Below, in pieces: positions 10,501 to 18,037 of a stretch of 64,000 bases of DNA (the stretch's first letter is position 1; every line of letters starts with the position of its first letter). Both the position numbers and the translations under genes were made by a program. The notes beneath the pieces are model-generated. The model was not told the origin of the DNA and ran no database searches. It saw nothing but the letters and a program-made list of their open reading frames with translations. The DNA is taken from positions 4,402,001 through 4,466,000 of the forward strand of contig NZ_CP021354.1 in the NCBI RefSeq assembly GCF_003130705.1, in the 5' to 3' direction. The stretch is from Rhodococcus oxybenzonivorans. Its GTDB lineage: Bacteria; Actinomycetota; Actinomycetes; Mycobacteriales; Mycobacteriaceae.

Positions 10501-11072
10501 CGGTGCTGTCGTATGACGGGAAGCTTCGGTCTCAGGAAACGGCAAGCACTGCGCGAAGACTCGACGGCATGGAACCGGGAGTGCACACTGTCGTCGTCGA
10601 TCATCAGGGCAATGCCACCCAATCACCCGAGGAATCGCGGGAAGTGGTCAATCGGATCACCAAGCTGCTCGGGGCCGGGTGGACCGACCCCAGCGAGTTC
10701 GACGGCACGCGCCCACTGGGCGAATCCGACATTTTGGTGGTGGCGCCGCACAACGCCCAGGTGGCGCTCATCGAGCGGGATCTCGCAGCGGTCGGACTCG
10801 ACAAGGTAGAGGTGGGAACGGTCGACAAGTTCCAGGGACGCGAGGCGGCCGTCGCCATCGTGTCGATGACGGCGTCCGCGATCGAGGATGTGCCCCGCGG
10901 TATGTCGTTCCTGCTGTCCCGTAACCGGATGAATGTGGCCGTCTCCCGCGGCAAGTGGGCTGCCGTCATCGTCCGATCGGAATCCCTGACGCGGTACATG
11001 CCGAGCACACCGGAAGGGTTGACCGAACTCGGCGCCTTCATGCGCCTGTGCACGGATCAACCGAAGCACTGA
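7590..11072 (+). CDS. RecB-like nuclease fused to superfamily 1 helicase (TM0106 family type)
   Basis: A 1160-residue multidomain protein. An N-terminal RecB/Cas4-like PD-(D/E)XK region carries YAVYDTKLSRH near residue 133, with Cys21 (ATCEFALLRR) and a Cys triplet CGRCDTCG near 218 that together could hold an Fe-S cluster. A predicted RNase H-like segment begins with DIFFDFEGDP near 314. The C-terminal half is a UPF1/DNA2-type SF1 helicase with GPPGTGKT near 780, VIDEAGQF near 890, LLLGDPQQLPQ, DKFQGREA near 1082 and NVAVSRGK. It probably processes DNA ends or RNA-DNA structures in repair; the exact role is unknown. GTG 7590 is chosen because homology begins there; the longer open frame is noise. 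Its 3' end overlaps the convergent gene by 16 nt. Confidence 0.8.
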   Translation: MFLLDDTIVYSASDLAAAATCEFALLRRLDATLGFAAAGAACSPSDDPMLRRTSSLGDAHEHRRLEQFRAVFGDGVVTIDRPDYTALGLFEANSATVEAIRAGADVVYQGTFFDGRFLGFCDFLVRDGDTYAVYDTKLSRHAKVSALLQLAAYAEALQRNGIPTSPEVHLLLGDDSDSSHSLGDIAPVYSARRSALERVLDEHRDEQSLTEWGDPRYTACGRCDTCGPEVEGHRDLLLVAGMRSTQRSRLIAGGIDTIDALAAHTGNVDGLAERSLDSLRAQAALQLRQESSGTPEFEVYSPGALGGLPAPDDGDIFFDFEGDPLWAEDGSSDWGLEYLFGVVEGPPPGEKSAAPVFRPFWAHSRAEERQALVDFLDYVMERRARYPDMHIYHYAAYEKSALLRLAGRHGVGEECVDNLLRDNVLVDLYPVVRSALRIGERSYSIKKLEPLYMPEQPRDGDVTNAAASVVAYADYCDHRDNGRLGEARDLLQGIADYNEYDCDSTLRLRNWLLTQAEKHGVALRPPGAASSPAADESTPTESALRQFAGSGTGDTRGHDQQAAALMAAAVGYHRRERKPFWWAHFDRLVVPADELSDIRDVLVVATAAVEETWHKSTPRQRKLRRRLSLTGRFGTGSTVGPKTTMYALYDTPAPEAVAGDNPQQRGTSTVNVLEVAKDERRRDVVTVEELLGGEEYAELPVAVTPGPPITTDRIESAIASAADTMCEVLPDLPLCASADILRRFDPRTRSGRALPSVQGTDYAAAITAALLDLDNSYVAVQGPPGTGKTYTGARVIKTLVEQHHWRVGVVAQSHSVIENMLGGTVKAGVPAELVAKKDGRHRAATWTDIGSNDYPGFIAEAETTGCVIGGTAWDFANTDRVPPGSLDLLVIDEAGQFALANTIAVGGAARNLLLLGDPQQLPQVSQGTHPEPVDTSALGWLAEGHGALPPSRGYFLERTWRMHPQLCAPVSVLSYDGKLRSQETASTARRLDGMEPGVHTVVVDHQGNATQSPEESREVVNRITKLLGAGWTDPSEFDGTRPLGESDILVVAPHNAQVALIERDLAAVGLDKVEVGTVDKFQGREAAVAIVSMTASAIEDVPRGMSFLLSRNRMNVAVSRGKWAAVIVRSESLTRYMPSTPEGLTELGAFMRLCTDQPKH

Positions 11073-12235
11073 CCTTCGCCGCGATAGGTCGGTACGACGG
11101 TGCGGGAGCCGTCCGACTCGACGAGATGCAGCTCGGTGAATCGTTCGCACAGCTCACCCGCCTTCGCGTGCCGAAACCACACGCGGTCGCCGACCGCGAG
11201 TGACCGTGCCGCCCTCCCGGTCACGGGTGTCTGTACCTCCCCGGCACCTTCGTTGCGCAGCAGCGTCAGTCCGGACGGCCACACGGGCCGGGGCACGCGG
11301 GCGGAGCCTGCAGGTCCGGAAGCGATGTAGCCGCCGCCGAGCAAGGTGGCGATCGCGGGCGCAGGTCGGCGGACCGCAGGCAGAGCGAAGTACAGGGCGG
11401 GATGCGGACGGAAGGACCGGTACCGGTCGAACAAGGTGGGAACGTACAGACCCGATCCGGCGGTCACCTCGGTGACCACCGGGTCTGCCGAGCTCACCTC
11501 CAGGGAGCCGGTGCCTCCGCTGTTCACGATCGCGAGGGCCCCCACAGCCGTCTGCACCGCATCCACGACGGCACTGCGACGGGTGGCGAGTTCCTTCGCC
11601 GACGCGCGTTTCATCCATCTCACCGGCAGGCTGGAGTCGGGTAACCCGGCGATCTGGGCCTCGTAGAACATCACCCCGACGACGGCGAATCCGCGCTTGT
11701 CTGCGCGCGTGGCGAGACCGGCGACATGCGACGGTAGGCGCAGCGGTGAACGGCGTACTCCCATATGCACGGGCCCGAGGCGCAGCGACGCGTCCACGTC
11801 GATGCACAGCCTGGCGGGGACGGATTCGGTGCCTGCTGCGGCGGCGATGACGTCGAGGTGCTCGTCGCTGTCGACCATCAGCGTGATCCGGTCGAGAAGG
11901 ACGGGGTCGGACGCCAGTTCGGCGAGCGCGCCGCGGTCCGCGGTGGGATAGCCCATGAGGATGTCCTGGGCGCCGGAGCGGGCGAGCCACATGGCTTCGC
12001 GCAGCGAGTACGTCATGATGCCGCGAAACCCGTTGTCTGCCGTAAGACTTCGGCCGAGCGCGACCTCGAGGACCGCCCGGCAACGTACCGACTTGCTGGC
12101 GACGCGGACCGGTGTCCCCCCGGCTCGTCGCACGAGATCCCGCGCGTTGGCGCGCAGGGTCGGTAGGTCGACCGCGGCCAACGGTGGATCGACCTCCGCC
12201 GTGGAGGCGATGAGGCGGTCGAGCGTGGGGGTCAC
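11057..12235 (-). CDS. PLP-dependent alanine-racemase-fold enzyme (amino acid deaminase/aldolase-like)
   Basis: A 392-residue fold-type III PLP enzyme. The N-terminal barrel contains VRVASKSVRC, where Lys is the expected Schiff-base residue, followed by YSLREAMWLARSGAQDILMGYP. The C-terminal beta domain carries a VWFRHAKAGELCERF segment typical of D-threonine aldolase/D-serine dehydratase relatives. It could cleave or dehydrate a beta-hydroxy D-amino acid. From memory, the M. tuberculosis homologue (Rv1769) also lies beside an aldonolactone oxidase homologue, so the pairing is conserved. Start GTG 12235. A TetR-type operator-like palindrome lies 58 bp upstream and matches the one in front of the oxidase gene, suggesting joint regulation. 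Confidence 0.75.
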   Translation of the reverse strand: MTPTLDRLIASTAEVDPPLAAVDLPTLRANARDLVRRAGGTPVRVASKSVRCRAVLEVALGRSLTADNGFRGIMTYSLREAMWLARSGAQDILMGYPTADRGALAELASDPVLLDRITLMVDSDEHLDVIAAAAGTESVPARLCIDVDASLRLGPVHMGVRRSPLRLPSHVAGLATRADKRGFAVVGVMFYEAQIAGLPDSSLPVRWMKRASAKELATRRSAVVDAVQTAVGALAIVNSGGTGSLEVSSADPVVTEVTAGSGLYVPTLFDRYRSFRPHPALYFALPAVRRPAPAIATLLGGGYIASGPAGSARVPRPVWPSGLTLLRNEGAGEVQTPVTGRAARSLAVGDRVWFRHAKAGELCERFTELHLVESDGSRTVVPTYRGEGQCFG

Positions 12236-12292
12236 GGTTCGTCCAATCGTTGCCGCGGGAGGCTGACTCGAACCGTCAGTGAACCACCGTGT

Positions 12293-12306
12293 TGGACGAT
12301 TGTCCA
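12293..12306. promoter_or_regulatory. Second TetR-type operator (TGGAC-N4-GTCCA)
   Basis: TGGACGATTGTCCA is a palindrome with 5-bp arms and a 4-nt centre. It matches the operator at 13050-13067 in both arms and spacing. It lies between the end of the TetR gene and the start of the PLP-enzyme gene, where it could control the latter independently of read-through from the TetR gene. Confidence 0.55.
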
Positions 12307-12335
12307 GATTGCCTCGGTCGGTCGAGTCCCCAGGA

Positions 12336-12980
12336 TCAGGAGTGCTCGACGGCCTTCGACGCGATGATGTGCACCAGGTCGTCGAGCGCCGCGATCATGG
12401 CCTCGCTGTCGCGGTCGACGAGCCACCGCAGCACCAACCCGTCCAGCATGGCCAGGCCGAAACGCGCGATGGACTCGACGGGAGTGCTCCAGCCGACGTC
12501 CGAAATCCGCGCACACTCCGCGAGGAACTCGATGGCCTCATGGTCCATGGTGCGGTATTGCCGCCCGGCGATGTCGCCCGCCCGTTCACTTCCGGAGGCG
12601 CGATGCCGGAGCGCCTGGGCGGTGATTTCGTAGGTGAGTAGCTGCCGGTCCGGGGTGGCCTCGATAATCGGCCACATCCCGCTGATCCCGATGTGGAGAA
12701 GTTCACGCAATCCCGCGGCCCCCCGCAGGTCCGGCGCGTGCCGCACCTGCCCGAAAGCCAGCCTCATCGATTCGCTGAGCTGCAATATCAGGCTCTCCCC
12801 CATTGCGGCGAGCAACTCTTCCTTGCTCTCGAAGCAGTAATGCACCACCCCGAGCGACACGCCGGCCTCCTCGGCTACGGCTCGAACCGTGACCGAAGCG
12901 ACCCCGCGTTGCTCCGCGATGGAGAGGGCCGATTCGACGAGTTGAGCGCGACGTTCGTCCGCGGGGAGCCTGTTCAGCAT
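12336..12980 (-). CDS. TetR-family transcriptional regulator
   Basis: A 214-residue regulator. The N-terminal helix-turn-helix is the typical TetR form (ERRAQLVESALSIAEQRG, then VTVRAVAEEAGVSLGVVHYCFESKEELL) and is followed by a helical ligand-binding domain. The frame extends upstream, but the TetR N-terminus fits ATG 12980, and a TAnnnT element lies 6 nt before it, so the transcript is probably leaderless. It is divergent from the aldonolactone oxidase gene and points into the PLP-enzyme gene. Two identical-arm palindromes, one on each side, make both neighbours likely targets. The inducer is unknown; a sugar lactone or amino acid from the regulated pathway is an inference. Confidence 0.85.
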   Translation of the reverse strand: MLNRLPADERRAQLVESALSIAEQRGVASVTVRAVAEEAGVSLGVVHYCFESKEELLAAMGESLILQLSESMRLAFGQVRHAPDLRGAAGLRELLHIGISGMWPIIEATPDRQLLTYEITAQALRHRASGSERAGDIAGRQYRTMDHEAIEFLAECARISDVGWSTPVESIARFGLAMLDGLVLRWLVDRDSEAMIAALDDLVHIIASKAVEHS

Positions 12981-12986
12981 TCTCCG

Positions 12987-12992
12987 ATCGTA
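12987..12992 (-). promoter_or_regulatory. Leaderless -10 element, TetR gene
   Basis: On the minus strand TACGAT fits TAnnnT and ends 6 nt before ATG 12980. Confidence 0.5.
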
Positions 12993-13049
12993 GGACCTGA
13001 GGCCGTACCGGCACGGGACAACACGGGGTTGCGCAGAAGCCGTCATTTG

Positions 13050-13067
13050 CCTGGACGAGCGTCCAGG
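13050..13067. promoter_or_regulatory. TetR-type operator palindrome
   Basis: CCTGGACGAGCGTCCAGG is a perfect inverted repeat with 8-bp arms and a 2-nt centre. It lies 14 bp before the oxidase start and 69 bp before the divergent TetR start. Size and symmetry fit a TetR dimer site, and the core recurs at 12293-12306. Confidence 0.7.
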
Positions 13068-13081
13068 TTCATGATGAGCCC

Positions 13082-14398
13082 ATGGGACAGGACACGTGGC
13101 ACAACTGGGCGGGCACCGAAACGGCAAGCCCGTACCGTTATGCGACGCCCCGTTCCGTCGACGAGCTGAGCGCCCTGGTATCCGAGGCCGCGGAGCAAGG
13201 GCTGCGCGTGAAGGCGGTGGGAGCTGCGCATTCGTTCACCGGGGTCGCAGTCACGGACGGAATTCTCGTCAACCTCGACAATCTGAGCGGAATCGATTCC
13301 GTGACGCTCGACGACCGTGCAGGCGCTCTCGTCACCGTATTCGCGGGCACCCGGTTGCACGAGCTGAACGAACAACTGTGGCACCGCGGATTGGCCATGA
13401 TCAATCTCGGCGACATCGATGTGCAATCGGTGGCGGGCGCCCTCTCGACCGGCACCCACGGCACCGGAGCGCGTTTCGGCGGCCTCGCCACTCAGGTCCG
13501 GGCATTGCAGGTGGTGCTGGCCGACGGTTCGATCGTCGAATGTTCGCCGGCCGAGAATCCCGACTTGTTCGAGGCTGCGCGTCTGGGCCTCGGCGCTGTG
13601 GGAATCATCTCCAAGGTCACGCTGCAGTGCGTCGCGCACTTCGTGATGCACGCCGTGGAGGCGCCCGGGTCATTGGACTCGACGCTCGATCGGCTCGACC
13701 ACGACCGCACCGGGGTGGACCATTTCGAGTTCTACTGGTTTCCCCACACTCGGCGGGTGCTCACCAAGCGCAATACCCGGCTGCCCGGCGACACCCCGAT
13801 CTCACCCCTTCACCCGCTCCGCGCCTACGTCGACGACGAGGTGCTCACCAATGTCGTCTTCGAGGGCATCAATCGGGTGGCTACCCTTGCGCCGTCGGCG
13901 ATCCCGAAGATCAACCAGCTCTCCAGTCGCGTTCTGGGCACACGCGAGTACACGGATCGGAGTTACCGCGTCTTCGCCTCGCAGCGGCGGGTGAAGTTCC
14001 GCGAGATGGAGTACGCGGTACCCGTCGAGGCACTCCCGGATGCCCTCGCCGCCATCGATTCGTGGGTCGAGAACTCCGGTTTCACGGTCGCGTTCCCCGT
14101 GGAGGTGCGGTTTGCCGCCGCGGACGACGTGTGGTTGTCGACGGCGAACGGCCGGAACACCGCATACATCGCGGTCCATCAGTACTACCGCCGCGACCAC
14201 GAACCCTACTTCGCGGCCGTCGAAGCCATTGCCTGCGCGGTGGACGGCCGTCCGCATTGGGGAAAGATGCACGGCCGCACCGCCGACGACCTGCGCACCA
14301 CCTACCCCAACTTCGACAGGTTCGTCTCCGCACGCGACAAGTACGATTCCGCGCGAATGTTCGGCAACGCGTACCTGCAGCAGGTCCTCGGTCGCTAA
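13082..14398 (+). CDS. FAD-linked aldonolactone oxidase/dehydrogenase (L-gulono-/D-arabinono-1,4-lactone type)
   Basis: 438 residues. It has a PCMH/VAO-type FAD-binding domain: KAVGAAHSFTG near residue 45 and GALSTGTHGTGARFGGLATQV near 120. A C-terminal ALO domain follows, ending in WGKMHGRTADDLRTTYP, the His-containing segment conserved in this family. It oxidises sugar 1,4-lactones at the ring and passes electrons to O2 or another acceptor. The covalent-flavin His of plant and animal enzymes is not evident, suggesting noncovalent FAD. Start ATG 13082 lies directly after a TetR-type operator. From memory it resembles M. tuberculosis Rv1771. The next gene begins leaderlessly from a -10 element overlapping its stop codon. 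Confidence 0.85.
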   Translation: MGQDTWHNWAGTETASPYRYATPRSVDELSALVSEAAEQGLRVKAVGAAHSFTGVAVTDGILVNLDNLSGIDSVTLDDRAGALVTVFAGTRLHELNEQLWHRGLAMINLGDIDVQSVAGALSTGTHGTGARFGGLATQVRALQVVLADGSIVECSPAENPDLFEAARLGLGAVGIISKVTLQCVAHFVMHAVEAPGSLDSTLDRLDHDRTGVDHFEFYWFPHTRRVLTKRNTRLPGDTPISPLHPLRAYVDDEVLTNVVFEGINRVATLAPSAIPKINQLSSRVLGTREYTDRSYRVFASQRRVKFREMEYAVPVEALPDALAAIDSWVENSGFTVAFPVEVRFAAADDVWLSTANGRNTAYIAVHQYYRRDHEPYFAAVEAIACAVDGRPHWGKMHGRTADDLRTTYPNFDRFVSARDKYDSARMFGNAYLQQVLGR

Positions 14399-14401
14399 CG
14401 T
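14396..14401 (+). promoter_or_regulatory. Leaderless -10 element overlapping upstream stop codon
   Basis: TAACGT includes the TAA stop of the oxidase gene and ends 7 nt before GTG 14409 of the amidase-like gene. No ribosome-binding site is visible there. Confidence 0.5.
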
Positions 14402-14408
14402 GGTCTAG

Positions 14409-15773
14409 GTGCCCCCCAGTCGATCTTTCGATCGTCGCGCATTTCTCCGCGTTGCCGGAATCTCCGGAGCGGCAGCGGTCGGCGCCACCGTGCTCGGCGC
14501 CTGCGGCGAACGGCTTCACGACCCGGAAGTCCCCCCGTTGCCCGACGGCAGCCTGTTCGACCCGAACGCAGGCACCTCCGAGTTCGTGCCCACCGACAAG
14601 GCGACGTGGCGTCTGCAGGGCGCTCCACTCGTCGCGCCGACCGGTGACGGCGCGCTTGCCGGACTGCGGGTTGCCGTCACCGACCTGTATGCCGTGGCCG
14701 GCAGGCAGATCGGGGCAGGCAGTGGGCGGTGGCTGGCCGGGGCGCCCGTCGAAACCACCACCGCAATAGCGGTGGCACGTCTTCTCGACCACGGCGCCGA
14801 GGTCGTGGGTATTGCTCAAACCGACGACCTCGGTTACGGCCATTCGGGTGTCAATCAGCAGTTCGGGACGCCGCCGAACCCACGGGCGGAGGACCGCTTA
14901 CCGGGCGGAGCAACGTCGGGGGCGGCGAGCGCGGTCGCTCAGGGCGAGGCCGACATCGGACTCGGAATCGACACCACCGGGTCCGTCCGCATCCCCGCGT
15001 CGTATCAGGGCCTGTACGGGTTCTCGCCGTCGCGCAGTGCCGTGTCCACTGAAGGCCTCCTTCCCCTCTGCCCGACCTTCGACACTCCGGCGTGGGTGTG
15101 CAGCGACATCGACACTCTCGCAGCCGTGTCGGGCGTGCTGCTTCCGCTCACAGCGGAGCGTCCCTTCGCCACAGCGCTGAGTTCGGACGGAATCAATGCC
15201 GTCGCCGACGCCGGGGTCCTCGCTGCGGTGCGGCGCGCACTCACCGCCTGGGAGAAGAGCAGCCTGCCGCGACTCGTGCGCACCGACACGGACATCGGCC
15301 GGCTACCCGACTGGTACGACGCCGTCAGCGACGTTCGGGGGTACGAGGCGTGGCGGCTGCACGGCGAGTGGATCGGGCAGGCGATCACCTCGCTCAGTGA
15401 CGAGCCACGCCGCAATTTCGCGGCCGCCGGGCGGATCTGGGACTCGACGTACGCCCGTCAGATGAGAGTGCTGGCCGAGGCCTCCGACACGATCACCCGT
15501 TTCATCGGGAACAGCCTGCTGGTGCTGCCGGCGACCTCCTCGGCTGCGCCGCCGAGGCAGAACGACCCGAGCGGCGAACGCTTCCGGAACATCATGCGCA
15601 CCACCGGAATGCTCACCTCGCTGGCGACCATCTCCGGCCTTCCCAGTGCAACGGTGCCCCTACGCACGGACGACGGAATCCCGGTCGGGCTCTGCGTGGT
15701 AGGCCCTTTCGGGCGCGATCGCGACGTGCTGGCGGCCGTCACCAGTGTCGGCGACGCCGGGCTGACCGACTGA
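14409..15773 (+). CDS. Exported lipoprotein, amidase-signature fold with altered catalytic residues
   Basis: A 454-residue protein of the amidase signature family with a twin-arginine/lipoprotein leader: RRAFLRVAG, a hydrophobic core and lipobox VLGAC (Cys32). The family uses a Lys-cis-Ser-Ser triad. The nucleophile Ser192 is present in DTTGSVRIPAS. The lysine of the usual VAVKDL motif is Thr91 (VAVTDLYAV), and the cis-Ser, always 24 residues before the nucleophile, is Ala168 (GGATSGAAS). Two of three catalytic residues are therefore replaced. It may be a binding protein or use altered chemistry at the cell surface. Start GTG 14409 fits a leaderless promoter. Its stop lies 3 bp from the convergent deaminase gene. 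Confidence 0.78.
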   Translation: MPPSRSFDRRAFLRVAGISGAAAVGATVLGACGERLHDPEVPPLPDGSLFDPNAGTSEFVPTDKATWRLQGAPLVAPTGDGALAGLRVAVTDLYAVAGRQIGAGSGRWLAGAPVETTTAIAVARLLDHGAEVVGIAQTDDLGYGHSGVNQQFGTPPNPRAEDRLPGGATSGAASAVAQGEADIGLGIDTTGSVRIPASYQGLYGFSPSRSAVSTEGLLPLCPTFDTPAWVCSDIDTLAAVSGVLLPLTAERPFATALSSDGINAVADAGVLAAVRRALTAWEKSSLPRLVRTDTDIGRLPDWYDAVSDVRGYEAWRLHGEWIGQAITSLSDEPRRNFAAAGRIWDSTYARQMRVLAEASDTITRFIGNSLLVLPATSSAAPPRQNDPSGERFRNIMRTTGMLTSLATISGLPSATVPLRTDDGIPVGLCVVGPFGRDRDVLAAVTSVGDAGLTD

Positions 15774-15776
15774 ACC

Positions 15777-16742
15777 TCAGCGCCGGAGGAGTTCCGCTTT
15801 GCGGGCTTCGGTCGCGAACGAGGCCTTGATGGAGTTGCGCGCCAACGTGTCTTGTTCGGCGTCCGTGAGTCCGAGCTGATCGCGCAGCTGGGCGAAATTG
15901 TCGTCGACGTATCCACCGAAATAGGCGGGATCGTCGGAGTTCACGGTGACCACCAGTCCGGCGTCGAGCATGGTCCGCAGGGGGTGCTCGGCGAGGGAGT
16001 CGACAACGCACAAGCGCACATTGGACAGCGGGCACACGGTGAGAGGAATCTCCTCGTCCACCAGTCGTTCGACGAGCGCCGGGTCCTCGAGGGCTCGCAC
16101 GCCGTGGTCGATGCGCTCGGCACCGAGGAGGTCGAGCGCCTGCCAGATGTACTCCGGCGGACCCTCTTCGCCGGCGTGCGCCACCACGTGCAGTCCTTCC
16201 GCGCGGGCGCGGGCGAAGACGTCCTCGAACAGTGACGGCGGATTGCCCCTCTCCGCCGAATCGAGTCCCAGCCCGATGATCGGAGACTGCAACCGAAGAA
16301 TCTCCGAGAACATCTCTTCTGCTTCGCTAACCGGACGGTCACGCAGAATTGCAGCGATAGCCGCACTACTGAGCCCGAACTCGCGCTCGCTGCCTGCGAC
16401 AGCGTCCATGATTCCGTCGAGAACTTCGGTCAGCGGCACACCACGATTGATGTGCGCCTGCGGATTGAAGAAGAACTCGACGTGCGCCACACCGGCCGCC
16501 GATGCCCGGGCGAAGTAGGCGCGGGTCAGGTCGGCGAAATCCTGGGCGGTCCGCAGAACCTGCATGTTGGCGAAGTAGAGATCGAGGAAGGACTGCAGGT
16601 CGGTGAATTCGTACCGCGAACGCAGATCGTCCAGGTCTGCGTACGGCAGTGGCACAGCGTTGCGTTCGGCGAGCCCGAAGATCAGCTCGGGTTCGAGCGA
16701 CCCCTCGATGTGCATGTGCAACTCGGCGACGGGGAGGTTCAC
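15777..16742 (-). CDS. Adenosine/adenine deaminase family protein
   Basis: A 321-residue metal-dependent deaminase of purine salvage. The N-terminal metal-binding HMHIEGSLEPELIFGLAERN begins near residue 9. Then come HVEFFFNPQAH, the catalytic HAGEEGPPEYIWQAL, IDHGVRALEDP and VNSDDPAYFGGY, giving the His/His/His/Asp zinc set and catalytic Glu. Length and the HMHIEGSLEPEL wording fit the short adenine deaminase/Aah1-like branch as well as adenosine deaminase, so the substrate is left open. GTG 16742 is preceded by CAGGGA; the longer open frame upstream overlaps the AMP-ligase gene. It lies 26 bp after that gene and is probably cotranscribed with it. Confidence 0.85.
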   Translation of the reverse strand: MNLPVAELHMHIEGSLEPELIFGLAERNAVPLPYADLDDLRSRYEFTDLQSFLDLYFANMQVLRTAQDFADLTRAYFARASAAGVAHVEFFFNPQAHINRGVPLTEVLDGIMDAVAGSEREFGLSSAAIAAILRDRPVSEAEEMFSEILRLQSPIIGLGLDSAERGNPPSLFEDVFARARAEGLHVVAHAGEEGPPEYIWQALDLLGAERIDHGVRALEDPALVERLVDEEIPLTVCPLSNVRLCVVDSLAEHPLRTMLDAGLVVTVNSDDPAYFGGYVDDNFAQLRDQLGLTDAEQDTLARNSIKASFATEARKAELLRR

Positions 16743-16768
16743 GGGAATGGTCCCTGCTTTCTCGGCGC

Positions 16769-17959
16769 CTAGGCGGCGACGTCGCGTTCGACGATACGGA
16801 CGAAGCCGTCGCCGTCGATACTCGCGGTGTCGCCGGTGTGAAACCAGCCACCCGTGAAGCTCCGTGCGGTGGCCTCCGGGCGGTTCCAATAGCCACGTGT
16901 CACACCCGGTCCCCGACAGCACAATTCACCGAATCCGTGCTGCGCTTCCGGGCCGAACAGCGCCACCTCCATTCCACCGAACGCGATTCCCACACTTCCG
17001 GCGTGGGTCAATGCGCACTCGTCGGGAAGGGCCAGTCCGGCGCCGCACGTTTCGGTCATCCCCCACCCCAGGAAGTGCTTGGCGGCCGGGAATGTTCTGC
17101 GCAGGAACTGGGCCTGCTCGACGGACAGGCCGGCGCCGCTGTAGTCGATCCACCGCACTGCCCGACGACCGAAGTTGGTCACCGGGGACTCCTCGACCGC
17201 ACGTAGGAGGGTGGCAGGCGCCGCGGTCAGAACGTCGGCGCCCGTTCCACGCCACGACGCGGAATCCGTGCTTGTCGTCAACAGGGCGGTGCCGCCCACC
17301 ACGAGTGTCGACAATAATTCGACGAGCGATCCGACGGTGTGCAGTTCGGGGTCGACCAGCAAGTTACGCAGTCCCTCCGAGCTGAACCGCCGCGCGTGGA
17401 TCACCGATTCGAGGGTGGACAGGACGTTCTCGTTGCTCAGTTCGACACCCTTGGGCGAGCCGTCACCGGTGTACGACAACAGCACCAGTTCCTCGGGGCC
17501 GGCGCCGTCGTCGATGAACGAGATTCCGTCGGGAAGTTCCCCGTCGAGGACCATCACCGACTCGCTGTCGGCGAGGACCGTGTCGGTGGCGGACTGGCCC
17601 AGTTCCGGACCCACCCCGACCGGTACCCCGCCTGCGAGGAGGACGCCGAGGAAGGCCTCGACCCAGCGCACTCCCACCGGTTGCCGAACGGCCACCCGGT
17701 CGCCGATCTCGACTCCCCTCGTCTTCAGGCCGCCGGCCACCCGGGCCGCCGACGTCCACAACTGCGAGAAGGTGAGCGTCCGGCCGCCGTCCTCCTCGAC
17801 CGCCACCCTGCCCGCGTAACGGTGCACGGCGATGTCGAGCAGTTCGGTGAGTGACGGCGTGAGACCGCCGTACCGGAGGAGGCCGTCGCGTCCGCGGGCC
17901 ATCCGGTCGTCGTGGAAGAAGGCGGAACTGCACGGGTACTCGACGAGGGACGACGGCAT
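16769..17959 (-). CDS. AMP-dependent ligase lacking the C-terminal domain
   Basis: 396 residues of the ANL adenylate-forming superfamily. The N-terminal domain is present: a divergent P-loop LLSYTGDGSPKGVEL, the adenine motif GWGMTETCG and the aspartate motif GGWFHTGDTASIDGDGFVRIVER. The sequence stops right after this motif, where a full enzyme has a hinge and about 100 further residues with the catalytic Lys. The lost part is not found in another frame downstream, because the deaminase gene begins 26 bp later. ATG 17959 has a GGAGG ribosome-binding site, so the gene seems expressed. It could be a half-enzyme needing a partner, a binding protein or a decaying gene. Confidence 0.75.
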   Translation of the reverse strand: MPSSLVEYPCSSAFFHDDRMARGRDGLLRYGGLTPSLTELLDIAVHRYAGRVAVEEDGGRTLTFSQLWTSAARVAGGLKTRGVEIGDRVAVRQPVGVRWVEAFLGVLLAGGVPVGVGPELGQSATDTVLADSESVMVLDGELPDGISFIDDGAGPEELVLLSYTGDGSPKGVELSNENVLSTLESVIHARRFSSEGLRNLLVDPELHTVGSLVELLSTLVVGGTALLTTSTDSASWRGTGADVLTAAPATLLRAVEESPVTNFGRRAVRWIDYSGAGLSVEQAQFLRRTFPAAKHFLGWGMTETCGAGLALPDECALTHAGSVGIAFGGMEVALFGPEAQHGFGELCCRGPGVTRGYWNRPEATARSFTGGWFHTGDTASIDGDGFVRIVERDVAA

Positions 17960-18037
17960 GTGGACCTCCGCTGACTGACCGGAACGCTGCCCCGACTATA
18001 TGACGCCGGTCACAATCGTGTGCACAGTCGGGCGACT

